Shown: in pieces, positions 51,159 through 61,933 of the stretch
Numbering within the stretch: position 1 is the stretch's first letter
How the letters are laid out: every line of letters begins with the position of its first letter
DNA from: CALDTK01 sp965215115
GTDB taxonomy: Bacteria > Bacteroidota > Bacteroidia > Chitinophagales > Saprospiraceae
NCBI GenBank assembly: GCA_965215115.1
Contig: OZ244050.1
Coordinates: forward strand, 3,286,001-3,350,000
Length of the DNA: 64,000 nucleotides
Reading direction: 5' to 3'
Position numbers and translations under genes: made by a program
Notes under the pieces: generated by a model
What the model was told of the DNA's origin: nothing
The model's input: the letters and a program-made list of their open reading frames with translations, nothing else
Database searches by the model: none

Positions 51159-51953
51159 TCAGCGATCCGTCTTCCCCAACCCAATCACGAACCTATACTC
51201 CAGCATCACCGCCGCGCGCACGGGCGACATGTCCTGGCCTAGGTCCCGCGTGCGAATCGGACCGTTGGTCCCGTCCTGGATCTGGTACCGCAGACCCTGC
51301 AACACGTTGACGTCTACCCGCAGGCCTAACTCCTGGGCGTTGCCGCGGGCGTTGCGCCACGCGTATCCCCCGCCGAGGTAGGCGCCGGGGCGGACGCCGC
51401 GACTGCGGACCGTCGTGTCGTCGGGCCCGTCGCCGGTGAGGAAAAAGACCGGGAAGAGAACCGAGACGATCGTGCCGCCGAGGGTCGGGTCGGTCGTCAC
51501 CGCCGTAATGCGGTAGGCCTGTAGCCGCGCGCCGGCCGATCCGAACCAACCCGCCCGACCGCTGCGCTGGTAGCGTCGCACACCCGCCGAAACATTGCCA
51601 AAGCTGTAGAATCGGATGAGCTTGAGGATCGATCCATCGATTTCTTGATAGGGGTAATCGAAGTGCAGCGGGCCGCCAAGAGTGAGTCCGGTCTGTAGGG
51701 CCCATTTATCGTTAAGGTCTATGCGCACGTCGAGGGGCGCGACGGCGGCCCCCACCACGCCGAGCCCGAGTCCGAAGGCGTAGTCTATCCTGGTAGCGCG
51801 TGCGGGGTCCAGGCGTATTGGCGGGACGGAAGGAGTTTCAGCGGCAGCGGGTGTCGCATTTTCGGAGACACCCTGCGCACGTACCGCAAAGGAGGAGCAC
51901 ACGCAGAGCAACAGGATGCTCAGTAAGTGAGACAGGCGCGGGACGATGGACAT
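51159..51953 (-). CDS. Putative outer-membrane beta-barrel protein
   Basis: 264 residues with a signal peptide (LSHLLSILLLCVCSSFAVRAQ). The rest alternates hydrophobic and polar residues like a small outer-membrane barrel (YAFGLGLGVVGAAVAPLDVRIDL, GWFGSAGARLQAYRI, GAYLGGGYAWRNARGN, AVMLEYRFVIGLG). No named family is recognised. It converges on the sulfatases. An exact hairpin-motif copy lies eight bases beyond its start (51961) and another type at 52039, in its probable promoter region. Confidence 0.7.
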   Translation of the reverse strand: MSIVPRLSHLLSILLLCVCSSFAVRAQGVSENATPAAAETPSVPPIRLDPARATRIDYAFGLGLGVVGAAVAPLDVRIDLNDKWALQTGLTLGGPLHFDYPYQEIDGSILKLIRFYSFGNVSAGVRRYQRSGRAGWFGSAGARLQAYRITAVTTDPTLGGTIVSVLFPVFFLTGDGPDDTTVRSRGVRPGAYLGGGYAWRNARGNAQELGLRVDVNVLQGLRYQIQDGTNGPIRTRDLGQDMSPVRAAVMLEYRFVIGLGKTDR

Positions 51954-52001
51954 GGGAGGCGTTTTGGCGAAAGCAAAACTCTGATGCTCTCGAGCACGGA
52001 C

Positions 52002-52020
52002 AGTTGCGAATTTCGCAACT
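52002..52020. promoter_or_regulatory. Palindrome AGTTGCGAA-T-TTCGCAACT
   Basis: Perfect 9-base arms (52002-52010 and 52012-52020) around one base, about 50 bases upstream of the minus-strand outer-membrane protein gene. The odd centre and length fit a dimeric regulator site. It lies between hairpin copies 51961 and 52039. Confidence 0.5.
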
Positions 52021-52190
52021 CTCGTGGCGGGCAGTTGCGCCTTTCGGCAAAACCTAGCGAAATATTGGCATAACGTACTGCATGCTTAAACGCAGCGATT
52101 CGCTATCGAAGCAAGCATCTCGTCTCAACTCGCTCAGATTCGGGTGCGGACTGTAGCGCGGGCCAAGGTCGCGAAGCGGTAGCTGTCTTG

Positions 52191-52233
52191 CCCTCGGTGT
52201 TCCTCGTGGCTTCCTTCGTGCGCCTTGTGTCCT
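52191..52233. repeat. Dispersed intergenic repeat, copy C
   Basis: Carries CCTCGTGGCTTCCTTCGTG then CGCCTTGTGTCCT, closely matching the right arm of the inverted repeat at 6601-6632. It lies just before the end of the AlbA_2 gene. Confidence 0.6.
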
Positions 52234-52244
52234 GCTCTGCCCGC

Positions 52245-53458
52245 TTACCATGGCCGCACCGCCGGGCGCACTACCGCCCTGACGTACGTTTGGGTTACGT
52301 CGAACTCGATCGGCGGGTTGCCGTTCTCGGCGCACCGCGAACGGGCGAACCCGATGCCCGTCCCGAAGCGCTGCACGAGGCCCAGCACCCGCATGGCCTC
52401 CGCGAGGTTAGGGTTGCGGTAACCCGTAATCCCTGGGACGCCGAAATTGTGTACCGAGACATCGCCGTAAGGTCCGCCCGAATTAATGATTTCAACGCGG
52501 TCGGAAAACCAGTACACACGAACCGGGGCATTCCCGCCGAAGTAACTGCGGTGCATGACGGCGTTGCGCAGGAGTTCCTGAAGCGCGTCTACTGGGTACG
52601 GGCTAAAGCGCCGTTCTAGCGGCGTTTTACCGTAGTCGACTTCGGTAGGGGTATGAGCATCGAATCGCGCGTCGATCCTAGCAATAGCTTGCTGCACGTC
52701 ACCCGCACTCGCCAACTGATCGATGATCGGAGCACCGACCGCTGTGCCGTCAATCTTGAGCCACTGGATATAGGCCCCATCGACGTGACGGGTGGCGTCA
52801 TCGACCAGCGCCAGGCATCCCATGAGCGTAGGGTGGTGGGGCGGCTCGAGCGCGACGAGCTTTAGGGCCGTGAGGCGTTCGAGCATCGTCCGATTGTTTG
52901 CCTCCAACACTGACTTGTCGAAAGCCTTAGGCAAGTAGAAATAGTTGAACCGACCCTCGTTAATATCCTCGAGTGTCGCGGAGGTGATCGGGCGCAAATC
53001 TTCGCTCACCATGCGGGCTTGCCGTCTCTCGTTTAGGATTCGCTCGTCCTGCTCGGTGGCGGTGTCGCGTCGCGGTCCCGTCCGTACCCATATGCGGCCT
53101 TGGTAGCGAACTGGGGGCGAGTCCGATGGCTCGACCACGACGACTGCGTACTGGTAGCCATCTAGAGTCCGACGTTCCACGTACATGCTGGGGGGAGGTA
53201 CGATGTTGCCATCACTACGCATATCGGTGAGCGCGATCAGCAGCTTATCGTCCACCGAGATACCCGAGGGCGAGCCGTCGTCACGCGCGCCTATGATGAG
53301 CACGCCAGCCCGGCCCGTTCCCGTCAAGTCATTCGCGAACGCGCACACGGCCTCCCGAGCCTTGGGCGCGACGGTCGGCCCCCAGAACGCTTTGCGCTCG
53401 GAGCGGATCGATTCCGTATCCGCGAGGATCTCCCTCAAATCTTGATCGGTAAGTTGGG

Positions 53459-53462
<4 letters not shown>
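52245..53462 (-). CDS. AlbA_2 (Schlafen-like) domain ATP-binding regulator
   Basis: 405 residues. The N-terminal AlbA_2 domain has ESIRSERKAFWG, CAFANDLTGTGRAGVLIIGARDDGSPSGIS and YRYQGRIWVRTGPRR (as VRYQGRIWVRTG). A middle helical part follows, then a GHKL-like HATPase_c_4 domain (LQELLRNAVMHRSYFGG, DRVEIINSGGPYGDV, FGTGIGFA). These COG2865 proteins are patchily distributed and are often called regulators or helicase-like, with defence links in some genomes. ATG overlaps the thrS stop by four bases (ATGA). No hairpin-motif copy in the gene, unlike thrS, which fits a more recent arrival. Confidence 0.85.
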
Positions 53463-55420
<1,958 letters not shown>

Positions 55421-55484
55421 GGGGGCGGGGGTTTGGGGCGCCTTGCGGCAAAACTGGGGGCGAAGGTAGGGTGGGGGCGGGGGG

Positions 55485-56165
55485 CTACGCCAGGCGCGTT
55501 TGGAGGGTTCTAATCCAAGCACCGAAGTGGGGACAACGCTCACGGAGCAGATCCACGCCGGAGGCTTCCGTAATCAGAGGCCCGTGGAGGCGTTTGTTGT
55601 ATTGCGGAAACATAGCCAGAATCCGCTTTGATGGCGCGCCAGTCGGTGTGTCGTTGATCTCCTCTACCGAGGAAAAATTCTCGACGGATTTTTCGAGTGC
55701 AAGAATCTTTTTACCTATCAAAGGATCGTCCGCGAGCTGATGTGCGAGATTCGGTAGGTCCGCCAGCACCAGCGTCTCGAACTCATGCAGAAGATAGTTC
55801 GGGACGAATCGATAGTCGCCGATGTCTTCCCCTAGTGCCGCTTCGAGGCGCTCGACATAGCTTCTGGATTGCCCTGTCCTCGGAAGGTCCCGTCCGGGAT
55901 AGTCCGCAGGTAGGGCGTACAAGTCCAGCATAGTTGTGAATAATGAATTGCCACCCGGATACTGCCTGAGCGCATTGAGTAAGTCCCTGCGGAAGGGTTC
56001 ATATTTTCGAACGCCACCCCGGTGCACTCTCCCATGGTGTTTGGCCGAAGCGATCTCAATCGCCTTCACTACTCCTCCCGGGTTAGGGAACAGATATGGT
56101 CGCAGTACCTGCTTGCAGAAGGCTTGCTCCGTGGCGCCCTCGCACTTGACGATCAGGCGCTTCAT
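55485..56165 (-). CDS. DUF4276 protein, partner of AAA ATPase
   Basis: 226 residues. The N-terminus IVKCEGATEQAFCKQVL matches the E-G-x-T-E motif of DUF4276, a family related to TOPRIM-like nuclease domains; TTMLDLYALPADYPG and YLLHEFETLVLAD are the other conserved blocks. It is encoded immediately after an AAA ATPase with a four-base ATGA overlap. ATPase plus DUF4276 pairs resemble the OLD and PARIS-type defence systems in outline. Its function as a nuclease is inference. No hairpin-motif copy. Confidence 0.85.
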   Translation of the reverse strand: MKRLIVKCEGATEQAFCKQVLRPYLFPNPGGVVKAIEIASAKHHGRVHRGGVRKYEPFRRDLLNALRQYPGGNSLFTTMLDLYALPADYPGRDLPRTGQSRSYVERLEAALGEDIGDYRFVPNYLLHEFETLVLADLPNLAHQLADDPLIGKKILALEKSVENFSSVEEINDTPTGAPSKRILAMFPQYNKRLHGPLITEASGVDLLRERCPHFGAWIRTLQTRLA

Positions 56166-57280
56166 CCGTAAGGCCCTCCACCGATGATGTTGCGCTCCCA
56201 GACCTCCCCGAGGGAGTAGTCCGCGAGCCAGTCCTGTAGCGCCGCTTCGTCGAGGCGATGGAAGCGCGACGCCCCACCCACGGTCTCGGCGACGATCACT
56301 TCCGCGGGCTCGAAGTAGCTAAGCAGCGCGGGCGACTGAGTAGCGACAAGGATCTGGGTTTTGGCGGAAGCCTCACGCAAGAGCTCGGCAACCAAGCCGA
56401 GGGCCGCGGGGTGTAGGCCGAGCTCAGGTTCATCCAAGCAAACTAGCAGCCCACTCGCTGCTAAGTCACCTCCCAGGAGCGTGACCAGCGCTATAAAGCG
56501 CAGCGACCCATCCGAGAGCTGGTGTGGACCGAGCTCGTACTCTGAGCCCTCCTGCTGCCACTTTAGCACGACTTGCTGCCGATTAAGCTGGGAGGCCTCC
56601 AAGACAAAGGCACCGAAGCCCGCGATCGCCTGCCGACACCAAGATTCTATGCGTCGGAAAGCCGCTGGCTGTTCGCGAGAGATTAGGTACAAGATGGACG
56701 CTAAGTTGCCGCCGTCGGGATACAGAAATCGATTGGCCTCTACGTAGCTGCCACGACGCATCGGGGATGTCGCGGACGTGTCGTGGAAGTGGTAGACCCG
56801 ACAGGCGCGAAGGAGGTGGAGGATCACCCTGGCGGTAGGGTCTTCGGTAGCTGAAACGAAGAGTGCCGACTCACGGTGTCCCGCGCCGAGGGAACTCGAG
56901 CGAGGTTCCGAGGAGGCCTTGCCGTCACGCAAATAACTGGTCCGCTCGTCGGTAAAGATGAGGGTGTCGAGGGCCGCGGCCGACCACTCTACTGCGTAGC
57001 TTGACGTGCCAGTTTCGGTGAGGAAGGTTAACTCTATACCAGTGTGGCGCGCGTTGCGCAGGCCGCCGTGGAGCAGGCTATCTGCCCCCCCGCCCTCCGC
57101 CACGAAGCGTTGAAACCCTGCTTGCTTGCCGAACGCCGCGTTCAGCAGCCGGATCGCCGACAGCACGTTTGACTTCCCAGCGCCGTTGGCGCCCACCAGT
57201 ACGTTGAGCGGGCCGAGTTCGAGCCGCTGCTCGGCGATCGACTTCCAGTTGACCAGCCTCAGGGCAGATAGCAGCTGCAT
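56162..57280 (-). CDS. RecF-like AAA ATPase (AAA_21), possible defence component
   Basis: 372 residues. Walker A is LVGANGAGKSN at residues about 29-39, the signature-like LSDGSLRFIAL and Walker B LLVCLDEPELGLHP follow, then the D-loop histidine ATQSPALLSYF. The fold is that of SMC/Rad50-like ATPases with short insertion (AAA_21). With the DUF4276 partner it forms a two-gene unit like several anti-phage systems, including OLD-type ones. A GGAA-loop hairpin copy at 56358 lies in the conserved C-terminal part (EASAKTQ), a sign of long residence or of genome-wide motif spread. Confidence 0.87.
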   Translation of the reverse strand: MQLLSALRLVNWKSIAEQRLELGPLNVLVGANGAGKSNVLSAIRLLNAAFGKQAGFQRFVAEGGGADSLLHGGLRNARHTGIELTFLTETGTSSYAVEWSAAALDTLIFTDERTSYLRDGKASSEPRSSSLGAGHRESALFVSATEDPTARVILHLLRACRVYHFHDTSATSPMRRGSYVEANRFLYPDGGNLASILYLISREQPAAFRRIESWCRQAIAGFGAFVLEASQLNRQQVVLKWQQEGSEYELGPHQLSDGSLRFIALVTLLGGDLAASGLLVCLDEPELGLHPAALGLVAELLREASAKTQILVATQSPALLSYFEPAEVIVAETVGGASRFHRLDEAALQDWLADYSLGEVWERNIIGGGPYG

Positions 57281-57712
57281 GCGACCCGCAAGGTAGCGCC
57301 GCCGTAGGCTTTGGCGAGCGCGGCGGCGTTCCGTCGGGGCGTTGGCATTTGCGCTACACCTTCACGCCGCTATCGATGCCCGGAGCCACAAGCGGCTGCC
57401 AGGGCGGGGGGCGTTCTAGCGCCTCCGCCCCTAGCGCTTTGGGCCTTGGCGCCGTCGCTGCAGCAGCATCCAATCGTAGAGCGCGTCGTGCTGGCGCGCT
57501 TGCTCCCAGGCCATGAGCCCTGTCTTCGCGAGAAAAGCAAACACCCACGCAAGCAGCCGGCGGCGGGGCCGGCAGGGACAGATTCGGTAGGAGAGCCACA
57601 CGGCGCGGAAACTACGGCGCCCGACACGCAGGTGATGCTCCCGTCTCCGGTGTTGCAGTTCCCAAACCGCGATTGGCAGTATCATTGCTTCGTCCCCACC
57701 AAAGCACTGTTT
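57281..57712. other. Intergenic, no confident gene
   Basis: 432 bases between the ATPase (minus) and the histidine kinase (plus). A minus-strand frame of 84 residues at 57431-57685 has a hydrophobic segment (LLAWVFAFLAKTGL) but no other support. No hairpin motif or RNA gene seen. Confidence 0.4.
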
Positions 57713-60124
57713 ATGTCAAGGGGGATTTGGCAATTCTTCGCACTCCTGCTCGGCGCCTACGCCGTCGTCGCCTACCTCGGTCAGGATGTCGGTCGGCAGG
57801 GCAGCCAGCCCGTCGACCTCACCGCTGACTGGCGCTTCGTCCCGGACGCGCTGCTCGGCACCGATGCCGCGGCCTTTGACTCGCTGGCCGTGCCGACGGA
57901 CGCTCACCCGGGCGCGGCCTGGCGCGTGCACCCCACCCTCAGAGGCCTCGGCGCGGCGACGTTCCAGCGGGTGTGGACGGCGCCCGACACCGTACACACC
58001 TACGGCCTGCGCGTACCGCCTTTCTACGGCGCGTACCGCGTCTACTTCGACGGACACCGGGTAGGGGGTCGGGGCACGCCCGCGGTAGACGCCCGGGCGC
58101 AGACGGACTTCGTGGCCAGTGAGGTGCTCGCGCTGCCGCGCAAGCCCTCGGTCGTGATCACGTTCGAGGCCGCTACCCACGGTGTGTTCCCCGGCGGGGC
58201 CACCGGTCCGCTCGTGGTCGATCACTACGCGCCCTTGCAGTCGACGGCCGATCGGGTGGTGGCGCTCACGCTGTTCGTCATTGGGCTCCTGAGTGCGATC
58301 GGCTTCACGGTGATGGCGGCGGCCTACGGGTCGCCGGTGTCGCGGCCGCAGCGGGCCTTCGGGGCGCTCGTGGTCGCGGTGGCGGGCTTCGTCGCCTTCA
58401 ACGATACGGGGTTGCTGGCGGCGCAGTGGCTCATCGTGCCCTACGGCGTCACGCACCGCGTGGAGGCCGTGTTCCTCTTCGGTAGCATGGCGTTGGTGTG
58501 GATTTACGCCGCCGAGGCCGGTGGCGCCCGCGCCTTCCCGCGCCTGCGGCGGGGCCTGGTGTACGCGATGATCGCGTGCGCCGCGCTGGCGGTGCTGCTG
58601 CCGGTGGCCTGGTCGTCGCGCCTGATGCCGCTCGCGCTGATCCCGATGTCGGTAGGGTGCGCCATCGTGCTCGGGGAGGCCTTGGTGGCCCGAGATTGGT
58701 CGGTGTCCTCGGTGGCGCTGGCGCGCACGAGCCTCCTGGCGCTGGCGGCTGGCGTGGGCGTGGCCTCGGTTACGGAGCTCGGCGTCGATCAAATGCGCGG
58801 CCTGTTGACCCTGCTGTGTTTTCTGACCTTCGGGGTCGTGGGCGCGGCACAGTTCATCAGGCAGCTCGTCGCCGAGCAGGGCTCGCTCATCGCCGAGGCC
58901 AGCGCCGGCGAGATGAAGTCGCAGTTCATGGCCCGCGTGAGCCACGAGTTGCGTACGCCGCTCCACGGCATCTCCGGGCTCAGCAAGATGATCCGCGACG
59001 ACGGTACGCTTTCGCAAAACCAGCTGAAGTACCTCGACGCCCTCGAGACCTCGACCACGGCCATGGACGTCACCGTGGCCGGGATCCTCGACTACGAGGA
59101 CGTGCGCGCCGGCAGACTCCGCCTCAAGGAGCGCACCGTCGGGCTGGCGGAGGTTTTGGCGGAAGCCCTCGCCACCGGCTCCCTGCGGCTGCCCGAGGGC
59201 ATGCTCATCGGCCTGCGCAACCACGCCGGCGTGGAGAGCTTCCGCGTCGACGGGCGCCGCCTCCGCGATGCCCTCGTGCAACTGCTCGACAATGCCGTCA
59301 AGCACGGGTCCGGTACGCACCCGATGGTGCACGTGACGCGCGACGGCGACGACCTCGAGATCATGGTACGCAGCGGCGGCGCCACCCTCAACCCGGAAGA
59401 AGTACGCGCGGCCTTCGCGGCGTTTAGCCAGCGATCCGACTACTGGAAGCGCGAGCAGGGCGGCCTCGGGATCGGCCTCAGCATGGCCCGCGCCACCGTC
59501 GAGCAGATGGGCGGCCACCTGCGCCACGTCCCGCTCGAGAACGGCAACGGCTTCGTGCTTACCGTGCCGCTCAAGGAGGTGGTCGACGAGCCCGGCTGTC
59601 AGGTGCACGGCTTCGAGGTGCTGCGCGAGACGAGCGCCCCGGCCGACTACCCCCGCCGCGACGCGAGCGCCGAACTGGCCGCCGAGGCCCTCAGCGCCGA
59701 GGCCGCGGTCGGACGAATCCCCGCGGCCCTCAAGCCCGCGCGCACGCACATCCTCGTCGTCGAAGACCACCCGATCAACCAGCTCCTGGCCCGCAAGATG
59801 ATCGAGTCCTGGGGCTTCACGGCCGAGGTCAGCGCCAACGGCCAGGACGCCATCGACATCATCGCGCCGGGCAAGTTCGACCTCATCCTGATGGACCTCC
59901 AGATGCCGGTCCTCGACGGGATCAGCGCCACGCGCAAGCTGCGCGAACTGTATCCGGCGGACGTGCTGCCGATCGTGGCGCTCACGGCCAACTCCTCGGC
60001 CGAGGACCGGGAGGCCTGCGCGATGGTCGGGATGCAGGACTTCCTCTCGAAGCCCTTCAAGGCCGACGAACTCAAAGCCGTCGTCGAGGCGCTGCTCGGG
60101 AAGGGGCAGTTCGTGGGGGTGTAG
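57713..60124 (+). CDS. Hybrid sensor histidine kinase with 7TM-type sensor
   Basis: 803 residues from ATG 57713 (MSRGIWQFFALLL). After one N-terminal membrane helix comes an extracytoplasmic beta-sandwich (residues about 25-165), then seven hydrophobic segments (170-380), which is the 7TMR-DISM sensor plan for carbohydrate-like ligands. HisKA with His about 410 (RVSHELRTPLHG), HATPase (LLDNAVKHG, GGLGIGLSMARA) and a C-terminal receiver domain with Asp about 727 (LILMDLQMP) follow. The response partner is not encoded nearby. Hairpin copies at 59008 and 59153, both in the kinase region. Confidence 0.93.
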   Translation: MSRGIWQFFALLLGAYAVVAYLGQDVGRQGSQPVDLTADWRFVPDALLGTDAAAFDSLAVPTDAHPGAAWRVHPTLRGLGAATFQRVWTAPDTVHTYGLRVPPFYGAYRVYFDGHRVGGRGTPAVDARAQTDFVASEVLALPRKPSVVITFEAATHGVFPGGATGPLVVDHYAPLQSTADRVVALTLFVIGLLSAIGFTVMAAAYGSPVSRPQRAFGALVVAVAGFVAFNDTGLLAAQWLIVPYGVTHRVEAVFLFGSMALVWIYAAEAGGARAFPRLRRGLVYAMIACAALAVLLPVAWSSRLMPLALIPMSVGCAIVLGEALVARDWSVSSVALARTSLLALAAGVGVASVTELGVDQMRGLLTLLCFLTFGVVGAAQFIRQLVAEQGSLIAEASAGEMKSQFMARVSHELRTPLHGISGLSKMIRDDGTLSQNQLKYLDALETSTTAMDVTVAGILDYEDVRAGRLRLKERTVGLAEVLAEALATGSLRLPEGMLIGLRNHAGVESFRVDGRRLRDALVQLLDNAVKHGSGTHPMVHVTRDGDDLEIMVRSGGATLNPEEVRAAFAAFSQRSDYWKREQGGLGIGLSMARATVEQMGGHLRHVPLENGNGFVLTVPLKEVVDEPGCQVHGFEVLRETSAPADYPRRDASAELAAEALSAEAAVGRIPAALKPARTHILVVEDHPINQLLARKMIESWGFTAEVSANGQDAIDIIAPGKFDLILMDLQMPVLDGISATRKLRELYPADVLPIVALTANSSAEDREACAMVGMQDFLSKPFKADELKAVVEALLGKGQFVGV

Positions 60125-60168
60125 GTGGAGTGCGCGAGCGCCATCCCGGCGTGACGTAGCTTGTCGGC

Positions 60169-61704
60169 ATGACTCTCGACCTCGTCGCGCGGCTCCGCAC
60201 AGCAACTCTTTCAGTCCTCGTTAGCCTCGGCTGTGCCGCGGGGGTGGCCGCGCAGTCTAGTGGCTCGTTTGCCGCCGCCCGCCCTAAGGTCCTCGTCGTC
60301 ACCGCCCACCCCGACGACTGGGAGGGCATCGCCGGGGGCACGGTGCTGATGCTGTCCCGGACGCACGACATCCACGTCGCCATCGCCTCGCGCGGAGAAC
60401 GGGGCATCAAAGCTTCACCCGGGCAGCGCTGGTCGGAGGTGACCCCGAGCGCCGAGACGGCCCGCATCCGGACGGCCGAGGCCGAGGCTTCCGCCAAAAC
60501 CATCGGCGCGCGGCTCTACTGGCTCGGGAGCGTCGACGGGGAGGTGTACGCGGACCAGACCCGCATCGACAGCGTCGCGGGCCTGATGCGGCGGCTCGAT
60601 CCTGCGATGGTGATCTCGATGTGGGGCGTCGACGTGCCCGACCACGCCGCGGCCGGGCACATGGCCATTCGCGCGGGCTGGCAAACGGGCCTGATCCACA
60701 CCCGCGACTTCTACTTCGGCGAGGCGCAGCACGGGGGGCAGACCCAGCAGTTCGACGCCAACTTCTACGTCAACGTCGACAGTTTTGCGGAAGCGAAACT
60801 GCACTTGCTCGCACTGCACGACTCGCAAAATATCGACAATGAACTGGTCGAAAGCATCGACGCCGGCTCGAAGTACTACGGACAGCTCGCGAAGGTCGGC
60901 TACGCGGAGCCCTTCCGGACCTACTATCCCATCGTCGACGAGCGCTTCGGCCGCAGTGGCATACCGCAGCTTTTGCGGCTCGGCGCCAAAACCGAACCCA
61001 CGACAAGCACTCCGCCCACGGTAGGCGCCCCGGCGCGCAAGCCCCGACTCCTCGTGGTCGGCGCGCACCCCGGCGACTGGGAGGACGGCTGCGGGGGCAC
61101 GGTCTGGAAACTGCGCGAGACCCACGACGTGACGATCGTCTGCGCGAGCCGCGGCGAGATGGGCGCCGGCGGCGACGCACCCGAGCGCGTCGGCCCCGCC
61201 CGCGAGGCCGAGACCCTCCGGACGGCCGCCGAGCTGGGGGCCGCGCATTACTTCCTCGGCGAGCCGGACGCAGGCATCCAAGCGCGACCCACCACGGTAG
61301 ATAGTCTCGCGCGCATCATCGAACGGGTCGACCCCGACATCGTCCTCACGATGTGGGCCCTCGACGTGGCCGACCACGCCGCCACCTCCGCGATGACGGT
61401 CCAGGCCATGACGCGGACGGGGCACCTCTACAGTGCCGATCTCTACTTCTACGAGTCCGATGCCGGCTCGCAGACCGTGAGTTTCGACCCGGCGTTCTAC
61501 GTCAACATCGACGGCGTCATCGAGGCCAAGCGCCGGCTCCTGCGTACGCACGCCACCGAGAACCCCGGCGACATCCTCGACGCGAATATGATGGCGAAGG
61601 CGCGGTTCCGGGGCGCGAGCGCGCGCTGCGAGTACGCCGAGGGGCTGATTCCGTTCTTCCCGCTGATCAACGAGCGCTGGCGGGCGTGGAGCTTCGGGGG
61701 GTAG
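60169..61704 (+). CDS. Tandem PIG-L (LmbE) deacetylase
   Basis: 511 residues with a signal peptide (LSVLVSLGCAAGVAAQ) and two PIG-L domains in a row. The first keeps the zinc ligands (TAHPDDWEGIAGG, DVPDHAAAGH). In the second, AHPGDWEDGCGG has Gly for the second Asp and DVADHAATSAM lacks the last His, so it is probably inactive. PIG-L enzymes deacetylate N-acetylglucosamine-type substrates. A tandem duplication is uncommon and its purpose is unknown. Hairpin copies at 60487 and 60782. Confidence 0.88.
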   Translation: MTLDLVARLRTATLSVLVSLGCAAGVAAQSSGSFAAARPKVLVVTAHPDDWEGIAGGTVLMLSRTHDIHVAIASRGERGIKASPGQRWSEVTPSAETARIRTAEAEASAKTIGARLYWLGSVDGEVYADQTRIDSVAGLMRRLDPAMVISMWGVDVPDHAAAGHMAIRAGWQTGLIHTRDFYFGEAQHGGQTQQFDANFYVNVDSFAEAKLHLLALHDSQNIDNELVESIDAGSKYYGQLAKVGYAEPFRTYYPIVDERFGRSGIPQLLRLGAKTEPTTSTPPTVGAPARKPRLLVVGAHPGDWEDGCGGTVWKLRETHDVTIVCASRGEMGAGGDAPERVGPAREAETLRTAAELGAAHYFLGEPDAGIQARPTTVDSLARIIERVDPDIVLTMWALDVADHAATSAMTVQAMTRTGHLYSADLYFYESDAGSQTVSFDPAFYVNIDGVIEAKRRLLRTHATENPGDILDANMMAKARFRGASARCEYAEGLIPFFPLINERWRAWSFGG

Positions 61705-61744
61705 GGGCGGGCCTCCGGACCTGAAGGACGCAGCAAAGCGGTGC

Positions 61745-61855
61745 GCGGGACGCGGAGCCGTAGCCACCGGACCTCCTGTTTGACCGGCGGGGCCTCCCTA
61801 GGGCGACACTGATCCGGCGCAGTCGACTTGCGTCAAAACAGGAGCGCCGTCCCGC
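61745..61855. terminator. Nested inverted repeats between convergent genes
   Basis: Outer arms GCGGGACG (61745-61752) and CGTCCCGC (61848-61855), and inner arms CTCCTGTTTGAC (61773-61784) and GTCAAAACAGGAG (61832-61844, one extra base). The block lies between the PIG-L and catalase-peroxidase genes, which face each other, so a two-way terminator is likely. A hairpin-motif copy (61889) follows. Confidence 0.45.
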
Positions 61856-61933
61856 GACTATGACGATCACGGAACGGCGCTACACATGGTTTTGGCGAAA
61901 GCCGGAAGAAGCCGCTGAACGGTTGCTGGCCGG

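Noticed and set aside
57431..57685. 84-residue minus-strand frame upstream of the histidine kinase
   Set aside because: One hydrophobic patch but no second line of support; left in the intergenic note.
57716..60205. 829-residue frame on the minus strand opposite the histidine kinase
   Set aside because: Same reason: shadow frame with His/Arg/Gly-biased content, whereas the plus strand has complete kinase motifs.
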